The notes below the pieces were generated by a model, which saw only the letters and a program-made list of their open reading frames with translations, was not told the DNA's origin and ran no database searches. Positions 59,237 through 64,000 of a stretch of DNA of 64,000 bases are shown piece by piece. Origin of the DNA: a virus; the IMG/VR virus record IMGVR_UViG_3300042446_002147, positions 1-64,000 of that record. One strand, 5' to 3'. Position numbers and translations under genes: made by a program. Numbering within the stretch: the first letter of the stretch is position 1; each line of letters begins with the position of its first letter.

Positions 59237-61612
59237 ATGGCAGATTTTTTTGGTGATTTTGGTGACGAGGCCAAAAAATCTTTAAATAGAAAGATAGATT
59301 ATCAAAGGGAAAAATTTCTAAAAGGGATTTCCACCTCTAAGCACGGAAAAAAAGAAGATCCTACATATTTACATTTTAGATTTATCTTTGATGAGGGTAT
59401 TTCTGATCAGATAGATCCTGAGACATTTTTAGCACCATCTCCATTATTTAGCCCTTATAAAAATCCAGCTAAAGCTACAGGTGTTGAAGGTGCAACAGGA
59501 AATGCTGAGCAACCAACCCCGCCTTCTTTTGTAACAGGTGGTTCTAATTTCTTTTATCAATCTAAATTTCGAATTGATGGAATGGAAGGTTTTGGTGCTA
59601 TTGACCCACAAGATGGATATGCTTATATGGGTGCTCAAGAATATTTATTTCAAAGATCTACACAAAGAAGAGATATGCTTAACGCATTCAGAAATGGATT
59701 TCTTTATATAAACAAAAATAGTCCATATTATTTTCAGAGCATATCTGGACTAGATCAATTATTAAAATCTGATATAAAAAACATACACAAAGGAGCAAGT
59801 AAACCACAAAGAATGGGTACTTTATCGATAGATTGTTTAGAATCTATTGATATGAGAATGTTTGCTCTTTCCGAACTTTACAGAAAAGCTATTTATGATT
59901 ATAAATATCAAAGATCAATGCTTCCTGAGAATCTTAGAAAGTTTAGAATGTGGCTGGTTATAACGGAGATTAGAAATATACAATTAAGTTATGGAATTGG
60001 TGATGTGCTAAACCCTTTCTCTATACCTTCGGTTGCAAAAGCTGCTAATGCTTTAGATAGTTTTAATTCACAGACGGGATTTTTGGATAAAATATCCGGA
60101 CTTAATCAAAAAAGTACAAACACAGAAAAAGCTCCTCCAGAAAATAATGCCTTAGGAACCGACGAGTTAGGGCCATATGCTTTTATTTATCAATTTGATC
60201 AATGTGAATTTGATTTTGATGATAGCTATCCATCATATTCCTCTATAGATAATAAAGGAGGTTCAGCAGTGACTAGTAAATTTAAAATACATGTCGGCAG
60301 GGTTAAGGATTATAAAATACAATTCAATCAATTAGCCGATATTATCGGGAAAAACGATAATGTAAAACAAATGGTTATTAATGACACCTGGGGATCTTTA
60401 GGTAGTAGTTATAGAGATTATGATTATGTAGGAACTCAAGGGATATCAGATCTTGTTATGGACGAAAATGATCCTGCTGGGTTTTTTAAAGAGATGGCTT
60501 CCAATTTTATAACTAATACTGTTGCAGATCTTAAGAATATAGGTGTTTCTAAATTAGAAAATGCTTTACTAGGTAACATTTACGGATTAGGTGGATTAAA
60601 TATAGCGTCAGCAGGAAGGAGTGCTTTTTCTGTAGCTAACACATTTAATGATCTTAAGAATAATGGAATACCTGATCCCAGAAAAGATAATTCACCTCAA
60701 GGACAAGGTCTAGGAGGACCAGGGCAAAGACAATATCCCACTATCAACGAAGATGCTTATACCGGAACTTCATCACAAAATAACGAAAATTTAGGAAATG
60801 TTTTAGGTGGTAGTACTAATCCTCCTGGTACATTATCTGGTGATGTTTATCCGAATGTTCCTGGTACAGATTTAGGTGGACCGGATAGGCAATATCCTTC
60901 AAATGATTCGGATGAGTATAATAATGTACCTGGGGCAGATTCGGGTGTACCCGGAAGAGTTTACCCGGTTCCTTCTGGAGATACATACCCCACTGTTCCT
61001 GGTACAGATTTAGGAGTACCTGATAGGCAATACACAACAAATGATTCGGATGAGTATAATAATGTACCAGGCACAGATTCGGGTGTTCCTGAAAGGGTTT
61101 ACCCAATTCCTTCTGGAGATACATATCCCACTGTTCCTGGTGCAGATTTAGGAGTACCCGATAGGCAATATTCACAAGCAGGAGGGGACGAGTATTCTAA
61201 TGTCCCTGGCAGCGATTTGGGTGTGATAGGTAGGGTTTATGATGAACCAGTCGGTGATGTGTATCCTAGCGTACCTGGATCGGATCTAGGAGCACCTGAT
61301 AGACAATATTCACAAGCAGGAGGTAACGAATACCCGGAGCCCGAAATAGGAGTTGCTCCTAATTTTACTAAAGTATACCCAGATGCGGATAATAAATACC
61401 CTAAAGTAAATGACAGGGAATATAAAGATTCAATTAAAGAATTTAATGATAGTATGGGTGATGTTTATAAAAATGTACCAGGACCTGATTTAGGAGGCAA
61501 AGGAAGAAATTATGAATCTATTAGGACGGATGAATATAAAGATATTCCCGCGCAGCCTCAAATTAATTTAGGAAGGACTTATACTAAATCTAATAATTCC
61601 GAAAACTCCTAA
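59237..61612 (+). CDS. baseplate/tail protein with C-terminal Pro-Gly-Tyr repeats
   Basis: This 791-residue protein has an N-terminal 470-residue structural part (THLHFRFIFD-like YLHFRFIFDEGI, FRMWLVITEIRNIQLSYGIG, AFIYQFDQCEFDFDDSYPSY) that resembles tail-tube-type folds (gp19/gp54) only loosely. The C-terminal 260 residues consist of about ten units of 22-24 residues with the core YPxVPGxDLGxPDRQY. It lies between the hub and spike genes, so it probably assembles at the central baseplate or tube start. Function inferred from position. Confidence 0.6.
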   Translation: MADFFGDFGDEAKKSLNRKIDYQREKFLKGISTSKHGKKEDPTYLHFRFIFDEGISDQIDPETFLAPSPLFSPYKNPAKATGVEGATGNAEQPTPPSFVTGGSNFFYQSKFRIDGMEGFGAIDPQDGYAYMGAQEYLFQRSTQRRDMLNAFRNGFLYINKNSPYYFQSISGLDQLLKSDIKNIHKGASKPQRMGTLSIDCLESIDMRMFALSELYRKAIYDYKYQRSMLPENLRKFRMWLVITEIRNIQLSYGIGDVLNPFSIPSVAKAANALDSFNSQTGFLDKISGLNQKSTNTEKAPPENNALGTDELGPYAFIYQFDQCEFDFDDSYPSYSSIDNKGGSAVTSKFKIHVGRVKDYKIQFNQLADIIGKNDNVKQMVINDTWGSLGSSYRDYDYVGTQGISDLVMDENDPAGFFKEMASNFITNTVADLKNIGVSKLENALLGNIYGLGGLNIASAGRSAFSVANTFNDLKNNGIPDPRKDNSPQGQGLGGPGQRQYPTINEDAYTGTSSQNNENLGNVLGGSTNPPGTLSGDVYPNVPGTDLGGPDRQYPSNDSDEYNNVPGADSGVPGRVYPVPSGDTYPTVPGTDLGVPDRQYTTNDSDEYNNVPGTDSGVPERVYPIPSGDTYPTVPGADLGVPDRQYSQAGGDEYSNVPGSDLGVIGRVYDEPVGDVYPSVPGSDLGAPDRQYSQAGGNEYPEPEIGVAPNFTKVYPDADNKYPKVNDREYKDSIKEFNDSMGDVYKNVPGPDLGGKGRNYESIRTDEYKDIPAQPQINLGRTYTKSNNSENS
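60838..61590 (+). repeat. 66-72-bp repeat encoding Tyr-Pro/Val-Pro-Gly units
   Basis: About ten diverged units encode 22-24 residues with a shared core (YPxVPGxDLGxPDRQY). Two unit types alternate: one with DLG and RQY, one with DSG and RVY. The last units are degenerate. The region is likely extended and flexible, or a beta-solenoid-like stalk. Confidence 0.85.
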
Positions 61613-61634
61613 TCAAAATTAACTATAATTTTAT

Positions 61635-62573
61635 ATGAGCTTAGTTAATAGAGAAAAATTAGAAAGACCAAATACGGAGATAACCCATTATTTAGGTGTT
61701 GTGGTTGATAATAAAGATCCAGAATTTAGAGGAAGAGCAAAGATACGTGTTTTTGGACTATTTGATCAAATAGAAGATGCGGATCTACCTTGGTCACATC
61801 AAAGATTTGAGATGAGCTACGGATTAGGCGGAGGATCTGGTAGAATATCTGTTCCTAAGTTAGGTTCAGTAGTTCATGTGCAATTTAATAATGGTAACTA
61901 TTATAGCCCAGAATATAAAGCAGTACAGGAATTATCACCAGATTTAATAGATGAGATAAGAGTTAGTTATGATGGTGCTCATTCTCTTATATACGATGGT
62001 ATAGAAAGATTAAAAATGTACTATACTGTAGAGAAAGGTCTTGTAATAGATTTAAAAGATTCTAAAATTATAATAAGGAATGACAATTCTATACTAATAA
62101 CTCACGCAGATGATACTTCTTCAATAGAATTAAAAGGTGGTAAAATAACTAAATATGCAGATCAAGAGATAGAGAATACTGCGGTTACTAGAATTAAACA
62201 TTCTTCCGAAGAGGTTTGGATGGATGGTAAAACAACTAATCTTGGGCACTCTCCTGTTTTTTCTGCTGTATGTGCAGAACCTCTTTGGGACTTCTTAAAA
62301 AAATTAGCTATATCAGTTGACAGTAAAATGCCAGCTACTCCTGGTGTTAATTCAACACTAGCATCTAGCTTTGAACAATTAGCAACAAGCCAAACAGTAA
62401 GGGTTACTAGAGAAAATACACCAGATCTTCCTACTACGCCAGCACAGAATAATACTCCTGTATCATTACCTAATACTGGACCTACTGGAATATTAGGAAT
62501 TACTGGATTGACCGGACCTAATGGAATAACTGGACCAAATGGAATAAACCTTACAGGAGCTACGGGAGGATAA
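61635..62573 (+). CDS. gp5/VgrG-like baseplate spike protein with collagen-like C-terminus
   Basis: This 312-residue protein starts with HYLGVVVDNKDPEFRGRAKI, RVFGLFD and GRISVPKLGSVVHVQFNNGN, the OB-fold of gp5/VgrG spike proteins (residues 15-105). The following 90 residues carry repeated short strands, as expected for a beta-helix start. No lysozyme domain is present, unlike T4 gp5. The last 35 residues are Gly-X-Y triplets such as GPTGILGITGLTGPNGITGP, an unusual collagen-like tail for a spike. The protein should sit at the centre of the baseplate. Confidence 0.8.
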   Translation: MSLVNREKLERPNTEITHYLGVVVDNKDPEFRGRAKIRVFGLFDQIEDADLPWSHQRFEMSYGLGGGSGRISVPKLGSVVHVQFNNGNYYSPEYKAVQELSPDLIDEIRVSYDGAHSLIYDGIERLKMYYTVEKGLVIDLKDSKIIIRNDNSILITHADDTSSIELKGGKITKYADQEIENTAVTRIKHSSEEVWMDGKTTNLGHSPVFSAVCAEPLWDFLKKLAISVDSKMPATPGVNSTLASSFEQLATSQTVRVTRENTPDLPTTPAQNNTPVSLPNTGPTGILGITGLTGPNGITGPNGINLTGATGG

Positions 62574-62574
62574 T

Positions 62575-64000
62575 ATGGCAAGTATAGAAAAAAGAATAGA
62601 TAAGCTCCTTAGTAAGGATTTTACAACAGTTAGCTCTGATGAAATAATCAATATAATAACTGACGGGAAAGTATCAAATTTACCTTATGATGATTTACAA
62701 TCAGAAGAGGGATTTAATAAAGAACTTGAAAAAAATCAGAAAGAGGTAGAGAATATATTAGCAAGCTTAGAACCACAGAAGCCTCCTATTTCTATGAAAA
62801 TGATAGAGAAATTGGCTTGTAATTATGAAGGTGATGATTTGTACAGTGTTATATTACTCGAATCTTTAAAAAAAGAAAAACCAAAATTATATAAAGAATT
62901 AATATCTTCTGCCGAATTTAAAAATAATTCTGCAATAACAGAGAAAGATCTTGGAGTAACTGTAACTAATACTAAATCTTTTAAATACCAATATAAAATA
63001 CCTTCTTCAGGTATTATTAAATTTCTTGAGGCAAAAAATCCTGATTTTTTAGAAATTGCTAATGAGAAAATTTTTGATAATATGGACCCTTTATTGCTAG
63101 GTAAACCTTCTAATTCAGGAGCTAGAAAGAAAAGAGAAATGAATGTGCTTGGATTTAAAATTCCTTTGGAATTTATAATGTCTGGTAAAAAAGTAGTACA
63201 TGTTAAAATAGGAAGTGAAAAACAAACTAAAAAGGAAGCTTTAGATAAGATTAATAGCGTACTAGATAAACAATATAAGAATTCAAAGCCTTGTGATTTT
63301 GAAGGTCTTGGTGAAAATATTAGATCAGAAAGATCTGAAAGATTAGATGATTATGATTCAAATTTCTTTCCTGATGGTGATGACCCTATATTAGATGATG
63401 ATTGTTTACCGGGTGTTCCTGAAGATCCTATTACAGGAGATCCTATAGTAACAGTGGATACATTTAACAACTTAACTGAAGATTTTTGTGATCCTCCTGA
63501 ATACGATTTTTCAGATGCTAATGGAGATGAATTAGATCCAGTAGGTAATCAAGTTGATGTGGATGCAATAGATGCTTGTATAGATTCAGCATTAAAAAAA
63601 TCCAAAAAGATTGAAGACGATAGCAAACTATTAGCTAGATGGAATCTTATTGAAAGAAGTTTAGAAGAAATATTTTATCACTACGAAATAATATATGAGT
63701 ATCAAAAGGCATTATCAGAAAACTGGAGAAATAGAATTCCTGTAAATTCAGGAGGTGATCCTAGTAATCTTGATCTTGCAATTAGTATATTAACATATAA
63801 TGATAGCATAAAAGAAATTGATAAAGAGATCACTGATCAGAAACAAAAAAATGATACGGACAAGAAAAATTTCATTCAAGAGAACGAAATATTTACTGAG
63901 GATATTTTTCTTTTAAGTGGACTTGACACCGAATTAAATACGATAGAATTAACTAATCTATTTAACTATCAAATAGAAGCTAATAAATCACCTATACGTT
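62575..64000 (+). CDS. large tail/baseplate protein (3' partial)
   Basis: The frame starts at ATG 62575, one base after the preceding stop, and stays open to the right edge (475 codons seen). The protein is charged, with a helical first part, a hydrophobic Gly-free segment (FKIPLEFIMSGKKVVHVKIG), an Asp/Pro-rich middle (DDPILDDDCLPGVPEDPITG) with scattered Cys, and coiled-coil-like stretches near the edge. No family is recognised. Its place after the spike gene suggests a baseplate or tail protein. Confidence 0.7.
   Translation, partial: MASIEKRIDKLLSKDFTTVSSDEIINIITDGKVSNLPYDDLQSEEGFNKELEKNQKEVENILASLEPQKPPISMKMIEKLACNYEGDDLYSVILLESLKKEKPKLYKELISSAEFKNNSAITEKDLGVTVTNTKSFKYQYKIPSSGIIKFLEAKNPDFLEIANEKIFDNMDPLLLGKPSNSGARKKREMNVLGFKIPLEFIMSGKKVVHVKIGSEKQTKKEALDKINSVLDKQYKNSKPCDFEGLGENIRSERSERLDDYDSNFFPDGDDPILDDDCLPGVPEDPITGDPIVTVDTFNNLTEDFCDPPEYDFSDANGDELDPVGNQVDVDAIDACIDSALKKSKKIEDDSKLLARWNLIERSLEEIFYHYEIIYEYQKALSENWRNRIPVNSGGDPSNLDLAISILTYNDSIKEIDKEITDQKQKNDTDKKNFIQENEIFTEDIFLLSGLDTELNTIELTNLFNYQIEANKSPIR

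Noticed and set aside
1-64000. tRNA genes, integrase, attachment sites, origin
   Set aside because: I looked in the gaps and gene list and saw no cloverleaf, recombinase or iteron cluster; the gaps are mostly under 160 bp.

Overview
The window is about 64 kb of very AT-rich DNA from a large, T4-like contractile-tailed phage. It is neither a bacterial chromosome nor an evident prophage. The phage call rests on a gp23-like major capsid protein, a gp21-like prohead protease fused to its scaffold, baseplate proteins resembling gp53, gp27 and gp5, and a long Gly-X-Y repeat fibre. No integrase, attachment site, tRNA or host housekeeping gene was seen. Start codons almost always follow A/T-rich leaders without a Shine-Dalgarno sequence. 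That is typical of Bacteroidetes translation, so a Bacteroidetes (Flavobacteriia-type) host is inferred but not proven.

Layout. (1) 1-3.6 kb: 3' part of a collagen-like fibre gene, three tandem paralogous small virion-type proteins and one small protein. (2) 3.7-7.0 kb: a 1113-residue multi-domain glycosyltransferase ending in an autotransporter-heptosyltransferase-like (TibC/BAHT) module. (3) 7.3-11.3 kb: accessory genes, including a Maf/DUF115-like protein, a UvdE-like barrel and a DnaQ-like exonuclease. (4) 11.3-29.4 kb: head region with the protease-scaffold fusion, the capsid protein and many proteins that appear to carry short N-terminal capsid-targeting sequences ending in [LIV]xE. It also holds a P-loop kinase, an asparagine synthetase and a RimK-RimB fusion. 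(5) 30.2-53.3 kb: an island of about 28 genes for glycan synthesis, comprising glycosyltransferases, nucleotide-sugar enzymes and methyltransferases. (6) 53.3-64 kb: small genes, a Nudix protein and the baseplate/tail module, running off the right edge.

How the parts fit together. The island encodes most steps for a CMP-activated ulosonate (KdsD-, KdsA- and NeuA-like enzymes) and for a GDP-deoxysugar (Gmd, a ColD-like dehydratase, an Fcl-like reductase). It also has GmhA-like and sugar-cyclase genes, a UDP-glucose-dehydrogenase-like enzyme and transferases of families resembling GT2, GT7, GT10, GT11, GT25, GT29 and Maf. Together with the heptosyltransferase-like module beside a Ser/Thr-rich Gly-X-Y fibre, this suggests the phage builds a glycan and puts it on its own virion proteins. 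Remodelling of the host surface is the main alternative.

The second system is head maturation. A 14-residue repeat in the scaffold carries an LxE-type cleavage site in most units, and the same [LIV]xE signal sits at residues 9-18 of about ten other head-region proteins. Several of these look like cargo packaged in the capsid, including a nucleotidyltransferase and two proteins with cell-wall-binding-type modules. A GATATATA motif shortly upstream of many start codons on both strands is a candidate phage late promoter. All assignments come from reading the sequence; no database search was run.
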